Assembly (NCBI GenBank): GCA_004362315.1
Contig: SNWL01000004.1
Span: 1,054,001-1,118,000, forward strand
Length of the DNA stretch: 64,000 bases
Direction: 5' to 3'
Source of the DNA: Mycobacterium sp. BK086
Lineage (GTDB): Bacteria > Actinomycetota > Actinomycetes > Mycobacteriales > Mycobacteriaceae
In this document: positions 1 through 7,919 of the stretch, piece after piece
Position numbering within the stretch: position 1 is the first letter of the stretch
Layout of the letters: each line of letters opens with the position of its first letter
Notes under the pieces: model-generated
Database searches by the model: none
What the model was told of the DNA's origin: nothing
The model's input: the letters and a program-made list of their open reading frames with translations, nothing else
Made by a program: the position numbers and the translations under genes

Positions 1-1
1 C

Positions 2-1030
2 GGTATCGAGGCGTTCGACACCAAGCTCGTCGTCTACGCCGATTCGAACGGCGACATCCAGGTGCTCGACGGCTACTGCCGGCACCTGGGCGCCGACCTG
101 GCGATGGGCACCATCAAGGGCGACAACCTCGCCTGTGCGTTCCACGACTGGCGCTGGAACGGCGCGACCGGCCGTTGCGTCGAAATCCCCTATGCCCGAC
201 GGGTTCCCAAGCTGGCGCGCACCCGCAAGTGGCAGACCATCGAGGTCAACGGGCAGCTGCTGGTATGGCACGATCCGGAACGGGGCGAGCCGACACCGGA
301 ACTCACCCCGCCGACGATCGAAGGCTATGACGAGGGCCAGTGGTCCAAGTGGGCGTGGAACTCGATGATCATCGAAGGGGCGAACTGCCGCGAGATCGTC
401 GACAACAACGTCGACATGGCGCACTTCTTCTACATCCACTACGCCTACCCCACCTACTTCAAGAACGTCTTCGAAGGCCACACCGCCAGCCAGTTCATGG
501 AATCCAAAGGCCGCCAAGACTTCACCGAGAATCCCGAAAAACTCTGGGAGGGCACCAAGCTGCGCTCCGAGGCCACCTACTTCGGCCCGTCGTACATGAT
601 CAACTGGCTGCACAACGACCTCGGACCGGATTTCACGGTCGAGTCGGTGCTGATCAATTGCCACTACCCGATCAGCCAGAACTCGTTCATGCTGCAGTTC
701 GGCGTCTCGGTGCAGAACATTCCGGGACTGTCGGAAGAGAAGGCGGCCAAGCTCGCCCGGTCCTATTCGAAGATCTACGAAGTCGGCTTCCTGCAGGACG
801 TCGAGATCTGGAAGCACAAGACGCGGATCGAAAACCCGCTGCTGTGCGAGGAAGACGGTGCGCTCTATCAGTACCGCCGGTGGTACGAGCAGTTCTATGT
901 CGACGTCGCCGATGTCACTCCGGATATGACCAACCGGTTCGAGCTCGAGGTCGACACCACACACGCCTACGACATCTGGCAGCGTGAGGTGGACGAGAAC
1001 CTCCAAAAACGAGCTGCGGCAAGCACTTAG
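2..1030 (+). CDS. kshA: 3-ketosteroid 9alpha-hydroxylase oxygenase subunit (KshA-type), 5' end missing
   Basis: This is the terminal oxygenase of a Rieske non-haem iron system. KshA hydroxylates C9 of 3-ketosteroids, the step that opens ring B in steroid catabolism. The gene enters the window already open; 342 residues are visible and comparison with known KshA suggests about 40 N-terminal residues are missing. Rieske ligands are visible as Cys26-x-His28 and Cys45-x2-His48 (visible numbering). The mononuclear iron site appears as DMAHFFYIH, with a later Asp in FLQDVEIW. Actinobacteria often carry several KshA paralogues with different steroid preferences, so which one this is cannot be told. 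Its TAG overlaps the whiB5 stop tail to tail. Confidence 0.88.
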   Translation, partial: GIEAFDTKLVVYADSNGDIQVLDGYCRHLGADLAMGTIKGDNLACAFHDWRWNGATGRCVEIPYARRVPKLARTRKWQTIEVNGQLLVWHDPERGEPTPELTPPTIEGYDEGQWSKWAWNSMIIEGANCREIVDNNVDMAHFFYIHYAYPTYFKNVFEGHTASQFMESKGRQDFTENPEKLWEGTKLRSEATYFGPSYMINWLHNDLGPDFTVESVLINCHYPISQNSFMLQFGVSVQNIPGLSEEKAAKLARSYSKIYEVGFLQDVEIWKHKTRIENPLLCEEDGALYQYRRWYEQFYVDVADVTPDMTNRFELEVDTTHAYDIWQREVDENLQKRAAAST

Positions 1031-1440
1031 GCCGCAGTCGACCTGGGCCGGCCCAGCGGTAGGTGGACGACGGTTGCCACCTGGGCCGGCAGTTCCTCGC
1101 TGCGGGCCAGCAGCTCCGCGCTCTCGGGTAGCTCACGCGGGTTGAGCCGGCCGTCGGCTATCTGCTGGAGAACATCGTGGGCGTGCGCCAGTTGGTGGCG
1201 CTTGCGGTACTGCCCGCCGGGCAGTTTCACTCCCGCCCACACGCCGTACTCCTCGCCGCCCTCGACCGCGGCCCGAGCGCAGGCGCGCTGCTGGGCCAAC
1301 GGGCACCGGCGCAGGCAGATCGTTCTCGCGCGGGTGGCGGACTGCTCGTAGACGCGGGCCTTGGCCGCGCCGTCACTGGCGTCGTCGTCTGCGTAGCCGA
1401 ACCAGAGATCAGGCTCGAGCGAGCACGGGCGGTGGTTCAT
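1027..1440 (-). CDS. whiB5: WhiB-family iron-sulfur regulator, WhiB5-like
   Basis: WhiB-like proteins bind a 4Fe-4S cluster through four cysteines and act as redox-responsive transcription regulators. This 137-aa protein has Cys6, Cys42, Cys46 and Cys54, and the family turn motif EYGVWAG at about 65-70. The spacing between the second and third cysteines is Cx3C rather than the usual Cx2C, a trait I recall for WhiB5. Gene order with the divergent HTH gene and the NlpC/P60 and EspC-like genes matches M. tuberculosis Rv0022c-Rv0028, which supports whiB5. The start was set at the ATG at 1440 because AAGGAGG lies seven bases upstream; longer open frame upstream is not needed. Confidence 0.85.
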   Translation of the reverse strand: MNHRPCSLEPDLWFGYADDDASDGAAKARVYEQSATRARTICLRRCPLAQQRACARAAVEGGEEYGVWAGVKLPGGQYRKRHQLAHAHDVLQQIADGRLNPRELPESAELLARSEELPAQVATVVHLPLGRPRSTAA

Positions 1441-1472
1441 GGTGCCTCCTTGGCGGGATTCAATGACGAAAG

Positions 1473-1553
1473 CGTATATGCGACGAACCGACATGGCAAG
1501 AGAAACGTAGAAAAAAACGTATACAACAACGATGCTGTGTACGCTCCGTATAT
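1473..1553. promoter_or_regulatory. whiB5/HTH divergent promoter with repeated CGTATA sites
   Basis: CGTATAT occurs at 1473-1479 and 1547-1553 and ACGTATAC at 1517-1524; a weaker ACGTAG lies at 1505. The right copy is 12 bp from the HTH start and the left copy 33 bp from the whiB5 start. They may be -10 elements or binding sites for the HTH protein. The region is AT-rich, including an A-tract at 1510-1517. Confidence 0.45.
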
Positions 1554-1565
1554 GGCTGGGGGCCG

Positions 1566-2309
1566 ATGGTGAGCCGAGAGGCAGCAGGTGCGGCCATCCG
1601 GACATTGCGCGAGGCTCGAGACTGGTCGCTGGCAGATCTGGCCGCGGCCACCGGCGTCAGCATCATGGGTTTGAGCTTTTTGGAGCGCGGCGCCCGCAAA
1701 CCCCACAAAGGCACAGTTCAGAAGGTTGAGAACGGACTCGGTCTGCCGCCGGGAACGTATTCGCGGCTCGTCGTCTCCGACGATCCGGACGCCGAGATCG
1801 CGCAAATCCTGGCCGCCTCGCCCGCCGATTCAGCCCGGCCGCGAGCCACTACGGGGATCGTCGTCAACCGCCACAGCGACGCCGACGTCCTCGAAGCGCA
1901 CGCCGAGGCGCACCTGGATTCGCTCAACTCGTTGATAGCCCGTCTGCCAGCGGAGACGTCAAACGAATATGAAACGTATATTCAATCCGTGATCGAGCAA
2001 TGCGTGAAGGCGGAACTGCTGGCCGCCAACTCGTGGCGCGTGGCGGTCAACGCCGGCGCCCAATCCGCCGAGCGCCTGATGACCCACCTGAAGTCCCTGG
2101 AAACGATCCGGACGGGTCTGCTGGCCCGCATGCCCGGCAGTATCAGCGCCCGCTTCGACCAGGCGTGTACCCGCTCGGACCTTCCAGAACCGGTGATCGC
2201 GACCCTGCTGGGTGTGGGCGTCGAGCAGGTGTGGGATATCCGCAATCGGGGGGCCATCCCACCGGGCGCGCTGCCGAGGGTGCGGGCCTTCGTCGAGGAG
2301 CACTCGTGA
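1566..2309 (+). CDS. XRE-type helix-turn-helix regulator, Rv0023-like
   Basis: A 247-aa cytoplasmic DNA-binding protein. Residues about 5-63 form a Cro/XRE helix-turn-helix (IRTLREARDWSLADLAAATG, then LSFLERGARKP). The remainder is helical, unlike common families, and ends in a second region reading LLGVGVEQVWDIRNRGAIP that resembles another HTH-like segment. By synteny it corresponds to Rv0023. It is divergent from whiB5 and its stop overlaps the next start as GTGA, so it likely heads the operon through 5532. Repeated CGTATA sites in the shared promoter may be its targets or -10 elements. A GTG three bases downstream is an alternative start. Confidence 0.82.
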   Translation: MVSREAAGAAIRTLREARDWSLADLAAATGVSIMGLSFLERGARKPHKGTVQKVENGLGLPPGTYSRLVVSDDPDAEIAQILAASPADSARPRATTGIVVNRHSDADVLEAHAEAHLDSLNSLIARLPAETSNEYETYIQSVIEQCVKAELLAANSWRVAVNAGAQSAERLMTHLKSLETIRTGLLARMPGSISARFDQACTRSDLPEPVIATLLGVGVEQVWDIRNRGAIPPGALPRVRAFVEEHS

Positions 2310-3094
2310 CCGTCGCCGACCTCGACATCCTGAGCCGCGCCCATGCGCTGTTCGCCGTTGGGCGCGAAATACCGCTTATTGAGCCAACTTCCGAGCCACA
2401 GGTGTTGCGTGACGGACTGCCGGTGGCCTACCACCGGGCCGCCGAGCGGCGCGGCGCCGATCTGGGGGCCGCGCGCAGCGTCGATGCCGAACTGTCCGCC
2501 GTCTTGGTTCGCGCACAGCGCGATCACCGCGATGCGCACGAGCAGACCCGCGCGGTGCTGGAGGCCGCCCGCGCCGACGCCGCGTCGACTCCGGACAATC
2601 CGATCGCGCAGCGCGAGCTGATGCGCCGCCGGGCCGCCCGGTTGCGGGCGCAGCACGCACACGTCCTCGCCGCCCGCCGGCGAGCCCGGCGCCGGGCGGC
2701 ACTGATGCGGGCGCTGCGGTATCGGCACCGCCGCCGCCGTCGGTCGCCTGCGCCGAATTCGCGTGCGGCGCTGGCCGTGCGGGCGGCGCTGTCCCGGCTG
2801 GGGCGCCCCTACGTGTGGGGCGCGACCGGACCGGATCGTTTCGACTGCTCAGGCCTGGTGCAGTGGGCCTACGCCCAGGCCGGCGTGCACCTGGATCGCA
2901 CCACCTATGACCAGATCAACGACGGTGTTCCGGTGTCCCGCTCGCAGGTCCGGCCCGGCGATCTGGTGTTCCCGCACGCCGGGCACGTCCAGATGGCGAT
3001 CGGTAACGGCATGGTCGTGGAGGCCCCGCACGCCGGGGCCAATGTGCAGATCAGCCGGATGGGGGAGAACGTCGCCATCCGGCGCCCCGGGTAG
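2306..3094 (+). CDS. NlpC/P60-family peptidase, Rv0024-like
   Basis: A 262-aa protein. Residues about 1-150 are helical, Arg/Ala-rich and resemble the DUF4226 domain of neighbouring proteins. Residues 155-262 form an NlpC/P60 cysteine peptidase domain of the type that cuts gamma-D-Glu-diaminopimelate bonds in peptidoglycan peptides. Catalytic Cys181 is in RFDCSGLVQWAY; His227 follows in PHAGHVQM and His242 in EAPHAG. There is no signal peptide, unlike RipA, so export, if it happens, would need another route; the EspC-like neighbour makes type VII secretion a plausible guess. The GTG start overlaps the upstream stop by four bases, showing translational coupling. Confidence 0.85.
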   Translation: MTVADLDILSRAHALFAVGREIPLIEPTSEPQVLRDGLPVAYHRAAERRGADLGAARSVDAELSAVLVRAQRDHRDAHEQTRAVLEAARADAASTPDNPIAQRELMRRRAARLRAQHAHVLAARRRARRRAALMRALRYRHRRRRRSPAPNSRAALAVRAALSRLGRPYVWGATGPDRFDCSGLVQWAYAQAGVHLDRTTYDQINDGVPVSRSQVRPGDLVFPHAGHVQMAIGNGMVVEAPHAGANVQISRMGENVAIRRPG

Positions 3095-3133
3095 TGAGTT
3101 GTTCAGCGAATTCCCGCTGAGTACCGTCGACGC

Positions 3134-3493
3134 ATGGCAGAGCACGTGGGCGCGGCGGGGGAGGCCCTTGGGGCAGCCCGCACCGTGCTGGCTGCCCGTG
3201 ACCGCGATCTGGCCGATGCCGACGCCGAACTGGCCGAGGTCGTCTCGAGCGCGCACGCCGCCGCGGCGGAGGCGATCCGCAAGCTCGACGCCGTGCACGC
3301 GGAGATCGAATCGGCTGTCGCCCAGCGTGCCGTGACAGCCCCGTCGGAGGGCCGCGAGTTCGCCCGCTTCCTGCTGGCCAAGCAACACGAGATCAGCGAC
3401 ATTCTGACCGCGGCTCGCGCCGATGCCGACGCCAAAGTGGCTGTGCTTCAGCAACTTCAAGACCGCTACCAGGTTCCGTCCACAACGGCGTGA
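3134..3493 (+). CDS. DUF4226-like small helical protein, Rv0025-like
   Basis: A 119-aa protein with no signal peptide or membrane segment. It is almost wholly helical and Ala/Asp/Glu-rich, with heptad-like runs such as RDRDLADADAELAEVV. It resembles the DUF4226 family seen in the M. tuberculosis Rv0025/Rv0026 neighbourhood and corresponds to Rv0025 by position. Function is unknown. Location among an NlpC/P60 protein and an EspC-like protein suggests a role in, or export by, a type VII secretion system, but nothing in the sequence proves it. The ATG start follows a 39-bp gap from the preceding stop. Confidence 0.75.
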   Translation: MAEHVGAAGEALGAARTVLAARDRDLADADAELAEVVSSAHAAAAEAIRKLDAVHAEIESAVAQRAVTAPSEGREFARFLLAKQHEISDILTAARADADAKVAVLQQLQDRYQVPSTTA

Positions 3494-3552
3494 GCGGGTG
3501 AATTGTCACCCTCCAGCAGGCTGGTTACAGTCGCCGGCATGAGAGGGTACCG

Positions 3553-4911
3553 GTGGCAAGCTATCAAGACTTGCTCGACGTCATAGCGCGCGTCGGCGCC
3601 GCTACCGGCGACAACCGGGCCTGGATGGCGGGGCTGTCGGACGCGGATCTGGCCCTGGTCACCAGTCCGGTCAGCGTGATCTCGACGAGTGCAATCGACA
3701 ACGTAGTGGCCAAGATTCGCGCTCAACACAGCCAGGCCTTCGAGCCCACCCCGCCTCCGCCGGTGGGGGAGGGTCGCGCAGCCGAGGCCATCCGGACCGC
3801 GGAAACCTCACTGGCCCTGCAGAATTCGGTGAGCGCACACCTCGACCTGCAGGTCATCACGGCGGTGCTCAACGCACACGCCACCCACACCGCCGGCGCC
3901 GAGGCACTCGACGGCCTGCAGGACGATATTGAGACAGCGGTGGCCACCCGCACCGATCTCGACACCCCGGCGGGTGCCCGTGCGTTCCAGCGCTATCTCA
4001 TCGGCAAGCTGCGCGATATCAAGACGGTGGTGGAAACCGCGGGCCTCGACGACACCTCCAAGGCGTCGCTGGCCGCCGCTCTGGCGTCGCTCTACGGTGG
4101 TGCCGCCGCCGATGACTCCGGGGAGAAGACCCAGGCGCAGGCCGCCCCAGCGGCACCGCCTGCCGCCGACATCCCGGCCGACGTCGGGATCGACCCCTTC
4201 GGCGACGAGCTGCCGCCCGACGATCTCATCCCGCCCGACCCGAGTGCGGGCGGCCAGCCGATGCCCGCACCGATGATCCCGCCGATGGCGGCGATGCCCG
4301 CACCTGCAGGTGGGAGCGCCGGCCCGCTCACGGGGCCGGCGCCGATGCCGACCGCGCTCGACAACCTGCCACCGCCGCGACTACCCGCTGACGACGACCT
4401 GCTCGACGACCCGGCGCTCGATGAGCCGCTCGACGAGGTCCAGGACGAGACGGCGCCCGAAAACGACGACGCGGGGGAGGAAGAGCCCCCCGCGCCGACC
4501 CCGGACGATGCGACCGTCGTGCAACTTCCGAACGGCGAAACCGTGACCGCGCCCAGTCCTCAGCTGGCCGCCGCGATCACCGCGGCCGTCGCGGGCACGC
4601 CTATCCCTGAAGCCTTCCGGCAGCAGGGCATCACGCTTCCGGCGCCCGGCACCGCCGTGCCCCATCCGATCGAATCCGCACGGCTCATCCCCGGCGATAT
4701 CGGGATGCTGACCGATCGGCACGCACTGGCCCTGGGCAACGGGAAGGCCGTGTTCAACAATCAGATCCAGCCCATTGCCAGCGTCACCGGGCCGAGCTTT
4801 CTAGGGTGGGAGCATCCGCCGGAACCGGGCAGCACGACCACATTGCCGAATGCAGACCAACCGACACCGACCCGGCCCGCGATAACGGCCGACCCGCCGA
4901 TAGGAGAGTGA
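3553..4911 (+). CDS. DUF4226 / proline-rich ESX-associated protein, Rv0026-like
   Basis: A 452-aa protein in three parts. Residues about 1-185 are helical and repeat the DUF4226-like pattern (TAETSLALQNSV, RAFQRYLIGKLRDI). Residues about 195-320 are a low-complexity Pro/Ala/Asp/Met linker. The C-terminal 130 residues form a small domain containing VVQLPNGETVTAPSPQLAAA and SARLIPGDIGMLTDRHALAL, which I associate with mycobacteria-specific DUF5631/5632-type domains. It corresponds to Rv0026 by order. The GTG start lies 59 bp after the preceding gene. Function is unknown. The architecture, with a helical head and a Pro-rich linker, resembles other ESX-associated proteins. Confidence 0.78.
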   Translation: MASYQDLLDVIARVGAATGDNRAWMAGLSDADLALVTSPVSVISTSAIDNVVAKIRAQHSQAFEPTPPPPVGEGRAAEAIRTAETSLALQNSVSAHLDLQVITAVLNAHATHTAGAEALDGLQDDIETAVATRTDLDTPAGARAFQRYLIGKLRDIKTVVETAGLDDTSKASLAAALASLYGGAAADDSGEKTQAQAAPAAPPAADIPADVGIDPFGDELPPDDLIPPDPSAGGQPMPAPMIPPMAAMPAPAGGSAGPLTGPAPMPTALDNLPPPRLPADDDLLDDPALDEPLDEVQDETAPENDDAGEEEPPAPTPDDATVVQLPNGETVTAPSPQLAAAITAAVAGTPIPEAFRQQGITLPAPGTAVPHPIESARLIPGDIGMLTDRHALALGNGKAVFNNQIQPIASVTGPSFLGWEHPPEPGSTTTLPNADQPTPTRPAITADPPIGE

Positions 4912-4912
4912 C

Positions 4913-5230
4913 ATGGCCGAGCGCATCCACGTGGTACCCGACGAACTGCGCCGGGCGGCCCGCGACCACCAGGACACCGCCGAGCAACTCGGCACGGTGC
5001 CGTCGGCGCACGCGGACATCCTGGCCAGCCTCGACTCGCTCGGCCCGATCTTCGGTGAGCTGCGTGACGCCGGCCGCGAGCTGCTGGACCAGCGACGAGC
5101 CTGCTACGAACAGCAGGCGGCCGCGCACGCCGAGCTCGCCACGAACCTGCGGCACGCCGCCGACGTATGGGAGCACCAGGACGCTGCGGCTGCCGCCGAG
5201 CTCGGCCGCATCACCGAGGACGGTGCATGA
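4913..5230 (+). CDS. EspC-like type VII secretion target, Rv0027-like
   Basis: A 105-aa helical-hairpin protein of the EspC/DUF2580 type, a family of small ESX-1-associated secreted proteins. It opens RIHVVPDELRRAARDHQDTAEQL and has the long amphipathic helices typical of WXG100-like folds. Near the C terminus DVWEHQDAAAAAELGRI supplies a W/Y-x3-D/E-like secretion tail only loosely. It begins two bases after the DUF4226 gene and overlaps the following gene by four bases (ATGA), so it is cotranslated with it; paired production of partner proteins is typical of these systems. No ESX ATPase or channel gene is present, so any secretion must use a system elsewhere in the genome. Confidence 0.8.
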   Translation: MAERIHVVPDELRRAARDHQDTAEQLGTVPSAHADILASLDSLGPIFGELRDAGRELLDQRRACYEQQAAAHAELATNLRHAADVWEHQDAAAAAELGRITEDGA

Positions 5231-5532
5231 CCACACCGAATCCAGAGTTCGACGCGGTCCATCCCAGCGGGCACATCCTGTTCCGGTCGTGCCGGGGCGG
5301 ATACCTGCACAGCGTGACGCTCGCCGAACCGGCCATGGACGCCGATGCGCAGACGCTGGCGCAAGCGATCCTGCTGACCGCTGAGGTGTCCTATCTGAAG
5401 GCGGTGATGCAGGTGCACGCCGAAATCGTGGCCGCCGGTCATACCCCGTCCGACGACATCGCGGGCAGCCGCGAGCTCACGCTCGCCACCGAGGCGCTGG
5501 CGCAGCATCGGCTGCGGCCCGAGAGCGCCTAA
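5227..5532 (+). CDS. DUF2694-like protein, Rv0028-like
   Basis: A 101-aa protein recognised as Rv0028-like from HPSGHILFRSCRGGYLHSVTL, EPAMDADAQTLAQAILLTAEVSYLKA and VAAGHTPSDDI. The family (DUF2694) is, to my knowledge, restricted to mycobacteria and close relatives, and its function is unknown. There is no signal peptide or membrane segment. The ATG start overlaps the EspC-like gene by four bases, and the pair might form a secreted heterodimer; that is an inference from gene coupling only. It ends the operon that begins at 1566. Confidence 0.78.
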   Translation: MTTPNPEFDAVHPSGHILFRSCRGGYLHSVTLAEPAMDADAQTLAQAILLTAEVSYLKAVMQVHAEIVAAGHTPSDDIAGSRELTLATEALAQHRLRPESA

Positions 5533-5670
5533 CTAGCTGTCTCGCGGAGATTGCGCGTCGGGGGCGATGACCTCCGGTGGCGCAACAGGATTGGTGCCGA
5601 ACAGTTCCCGCGCCCGCACCAGCAGGGCGCGCACCTCGTCGAGCTGCTGCTGAAGCAGCGAGTCACCCAT
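5533..5670 (-). CDS. Possible 45-residue protein of unknown function
   Basis: A short open frame starting ATG at 5670 and ending TAG at 5533. The protein begins MGDSLLQQQLDEVRALLVRA and continues with an amphipathic helix, then a Pro/Ala-rich tail ending SPRDS. The helix-then-tail composition and the fit in a 175-bp gap between two convergent well-supported genes suggest it is real. There is no strong ribosome site upstream of the ATG, and the frame stays open further upstream through a GTG. It sits directly against the end of the DUF2694-like gene. I do not recognise the protein. Confidence 0.42.
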   Translation of the reverse strand: MGDSLLQQQLDEVRALLVRARELFGTNPVAPPEVIAPDAQSPRDS

Positions 5671-5707
5671 GGCCGGTACGTTATCCGCCGTCACCGGTGG
5701 GCACAAT

Positions 5708-6958
5708 TCACCCGGCCCGGGGGATTTCGGCGTTGATGCGGTCGAGCAGCGCGGTGTACCGGCCGGCTTCGCGGTGCTGTCCGGGCTTGCCGCTGCTGAT
5801 CAATCCGACCGACAGCGCGCGCTCCGGGTCCGCCCAGACCGCCACGTTCGTCAGCCCGGTGTGGCCGAATGCGCCCGGCGCGTCGCGGCCGAACGGCCCA
5901 AACCTGGTGGAGCCCAGCATGTAACCCGTGCCCCAGCGGATCGGTGCCAGGCCGGTCGCGATGTCGGGACGCAGCCGCCGGGCCGGTGCCACCGCGGCCC
6001 GCAAGGTCTCCTCCCGCACGACCCGCACTCCGTCGAGTTCCCCACCGCGGCGGAGGATTTCGGCGAACCGGGACAGCTCGTCGGCGGTCGAGATGGTGCT
6101 GGACGAGGGGATGACGCCGGTGAGGAACAGTGGGGTGTTGGAGAACGGGATGATCTGTTGTGGGGTGCCGCCGACGGCGGTCTTGAAGGCCTTCGCCAGC
6201 GGACCCGGCAGCGGCTTGCCGGTCACGTGGCTCGGCGCGACCAGCGGGACATCGTCCTCGGCCACACCGTAATTCGTCCACCGGAATCCCAGCGGGTCCA
6301 GGATCTCGTCAGCCAGGATGTCGCGGATGTTGCGCCCGGTGGCCGCCGAGACGATCTCGCGCACCAGCGGTCCCCAGGTCAGGCCGTGGTAGATGTGCAT
6401 CAACCCGGGTCGGTGGATGGGCTTGAGCTCACCCAGCTTTTCGCGGGCGTAATCACTTTCGTTCATCCGCTTGAGATTCGGGCGCGGGCCCGTCGCAAAC
6501 GGCACCCCGGCGCTGTGGGTGATCACGTGGCGGATGGTGGTGCGGCCCTTACCGTGGCTGGTGTAGTTCGGCAGGTAGTCGCACACCCGGTCGTCGAGGG
6601 AGAAGTGGCCCTGCTCGACGAGCATGTGTACCACCGTCGTGCTGATCGCCTTGGCCGCCGAGTAGACGCAGAACGGGGTCGCGATACTGACCGGCACTTT
6701 CTCGGTGTCGGGCGGATCGTCGGGCCCGTTGCCCCAGCCGTGCCCGATCGCGCGGTTGAGCACCACTTTTCCGTTGTGCCGCAGGCACAGCTGGATGGCC
6801 GGGTGCATGCCCGCGCCGTACCAGTGCCGCACCGACTGCCAGATCTTCTCGGCGGTGGCCGGTGAGAAATCGCTGTGGTCCTCGGTTCCGACATCGGTGA
6901 CGGCGTCGAGGTCGGTCGGAACGGGGATGCGTCCTTCGCGGGCGGGGGCGTAGTTCAC
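5708..6958 (-). CDS. Class C beta-lactamase-fold serine hydrolase/esterase
   Basis: A 416-aa beta-lactamase/EstB-fold serine hydrolase. The nucleophile motif SxxK appears as VYSAAK near residue 100, the Tyr of the second motif is in MHIYHGLTWGPL near 200, and HTGL near the C terminus takes the place of the KTG/HxG box. No signal peptide is seen, so a cytoplasmic esterase or lipase role is more likely than antibiotic resistance. LipE and similar mycobacterial lipases have this fold, but I cannot assign the orthologue. The start overlaps the stop of the upstream nitrobindin gene by four bases. Confidence 0.8.
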   Translation of the reverse strand: MNYAPAREGRIPVPTDLDAVTDVGTEDHSDFSPATAEKIWQSVRHWYGAGMHPAIQLCLRHNGKVVLNRAIGHGWGNGPDDPPDTEKVPVSIATPFCVYSAAKAISTTVVHMLVEQGHFSLDDRVCDYLPNYTSHGKGRTTIRHVITHSAGVPFATGPRPNLKRMNESDYAREKLGELKPIHRPGLMHIYHGLTWGPLVREIVSAATGRNIRDILADEILDPLGFRWTNYGVAEDDVPLVAPSHVTGKPLPGPLAKAFKTAVGGTPQQIIPFSNTPLFLTGVIPSSSTISTADELSRFAEILRRGGELDGVRVVREETLRAAVAPARRLRPDIATGLAPIRWGTGYMLGSTRFGPFGRDAPGAFGHTGLTNVAVWADPERALSVGLISSGKPGQHREAGRYTALLDRINAEIPRAG

Positions 6959-7440
6959 CCGAGCTGCCTGCGCAGTGTCGCGGCCAGATGGTGGGTGAGG
7001 GGTACGCCGACCGCGGCCATCGAGATCCGGTAGGTCAGCTGATCTCCGGCGAGGCGAATCGAACGACTCAGGGCTGTAACGCTTTTCGCTGATCCGGTCA
7101 GCCCGATCGACGTCGAAGCCACGTCGATGGCCAGGCTGTCGCGCTCGACGGCCACCGTGCCCTCGTCGATCTCGGTGACGCCGGTGGGATGGACCACCAC
7201 CAGTTCGATCCGGCCGGGCGAAGGCACCCGGAAGTAGCCGGTTTCGGCGTGCAGGGGACGGCCGTCGTCGCTGGCCTGGGTCCGTTGGGAGTAGGTCAGG
7301 AACGGCTTGCCGACGTGGCCGATCGTGATCTCCTCGCGGTAGCCGAACGAGTCGATCGTGGGGTACTCGCCGGCGCCGGCCCCCACCCAGGTGCCCAGGA
7401 GTGGAGCCAGGACGGCGACGTCGGGATGAAGCTCGGGCAC
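6955..7440 (-). CDS. Nitrobindin-family haem beta-barrel protein
   Basis: A 161-aa FABP-like ten-stranded barrel of the nitrobindin family, which binds ferric haem, reversibly binds NO and isomerises peroxynitrite to nitrate. Diagnostic features are LLGTWVGAGAGEYPTI at 14-29, HVGKPFLTYSQRT and the C-terminal His pair in PLTHHLAATL near 150, one of which should be the proximal haem ligand. It closely resembles Rv2717c of M. tuberculosis. The start codon is GTG. It overlaps the downstream hydrolase gene by four bases, so the two are probably cotranscribed. Confidence 0.88.
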   Translation of the reverse strand: MPELHPDVAVLAPLLGTWVGAGAGEYPTIDSFGYREEITIGHVGKPFLTYSQRTQASDDGRPLHAETGYFRVPSPGRIELVVVHPTGVTEIDEGTVAVERDSLAIDVASTSIGLTGSAKSVTALSRSIRLAGDQLTYRISMAAVGVPLTHHLAATLRRQLG

Positions 7441-7465
7441 TAGCCCAGCGTACGACCCGCGGGGA

Positions 7466-7873
7466 TCAGAGCGGCCCGACGAGCTCGACCCAGTTGCCGT
7501 CCGGGTCGGCGACGAACATCCACCCCATGCCGGGCACCGGGGCGAACTCGGCCAGTTCCTGCGCGATTTCGTAGCCGGCGGCCTTGACCTTCTCGGCGGC
7601 CGTTGTCGTGCTGGCCACCACCACGGTGTAGTAACGGATGCCTGCCGCGGCAGGGCCGCCGCCGGGTGTCGCGGGCGCGGCCGGCGGCTGGTCGAGGGTG
7701 ATCAGCTTGAGCACGTTGTCACCGATCGCGTAGCGCTTCATCGTGCCGCCGGGAAAATCGAGATCGCCGGTATAGGGCAGGCCGAGGAAGTTCTCGTAGA
7801 ACTCGACCATGGCCTCGAGGTTGGTGGTGACCAACCCGACTTCGATGTTCTTGGCGAGTAGATCGATGGCCAT
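7466..7873 (-). CDS. VOC (glyoxalase/dioxygenase-fold) family protein, copy 1
   Basis: A 135-aa vicinal-oxygen-chelate protein with the paired beta-alpha-beta-beta-beta modules of glyoxalase I and extradiol dioxygenases. It opens MAIDLLAKNIEVGLVTTNLEAM and ends DPDGNWVELVGPL, where the Glu is the usual metal ligand. Residues that would complete the metal site are not all obvious, so the reaction is unknown. The ATG at 7873 was chosen because GGAGG lies upstream; the frame continues open beyond it. It is a close tandem paralogue of the next gene upstream and lies 46 bp from it. Confidence 0.82.
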   Translation of the reverse strand: MAIDLLAKNIEVGLVTTNLEAMVEFYENFLGLPYTGDLDFPGGTMKRYAIGDNVLKLITLDQPPAAPATPGGGPAAAGIRYYTVVVASTTTAAEKVKAAGYEIAQELAEFAPVPGMGWMFVADPDGNWVELVGPL

Positions 7874-7919
7874 GGGGCTCCTCCACGCTGAGTTCGGCTG
7901 ACGACCGAAGACTAGTCGG

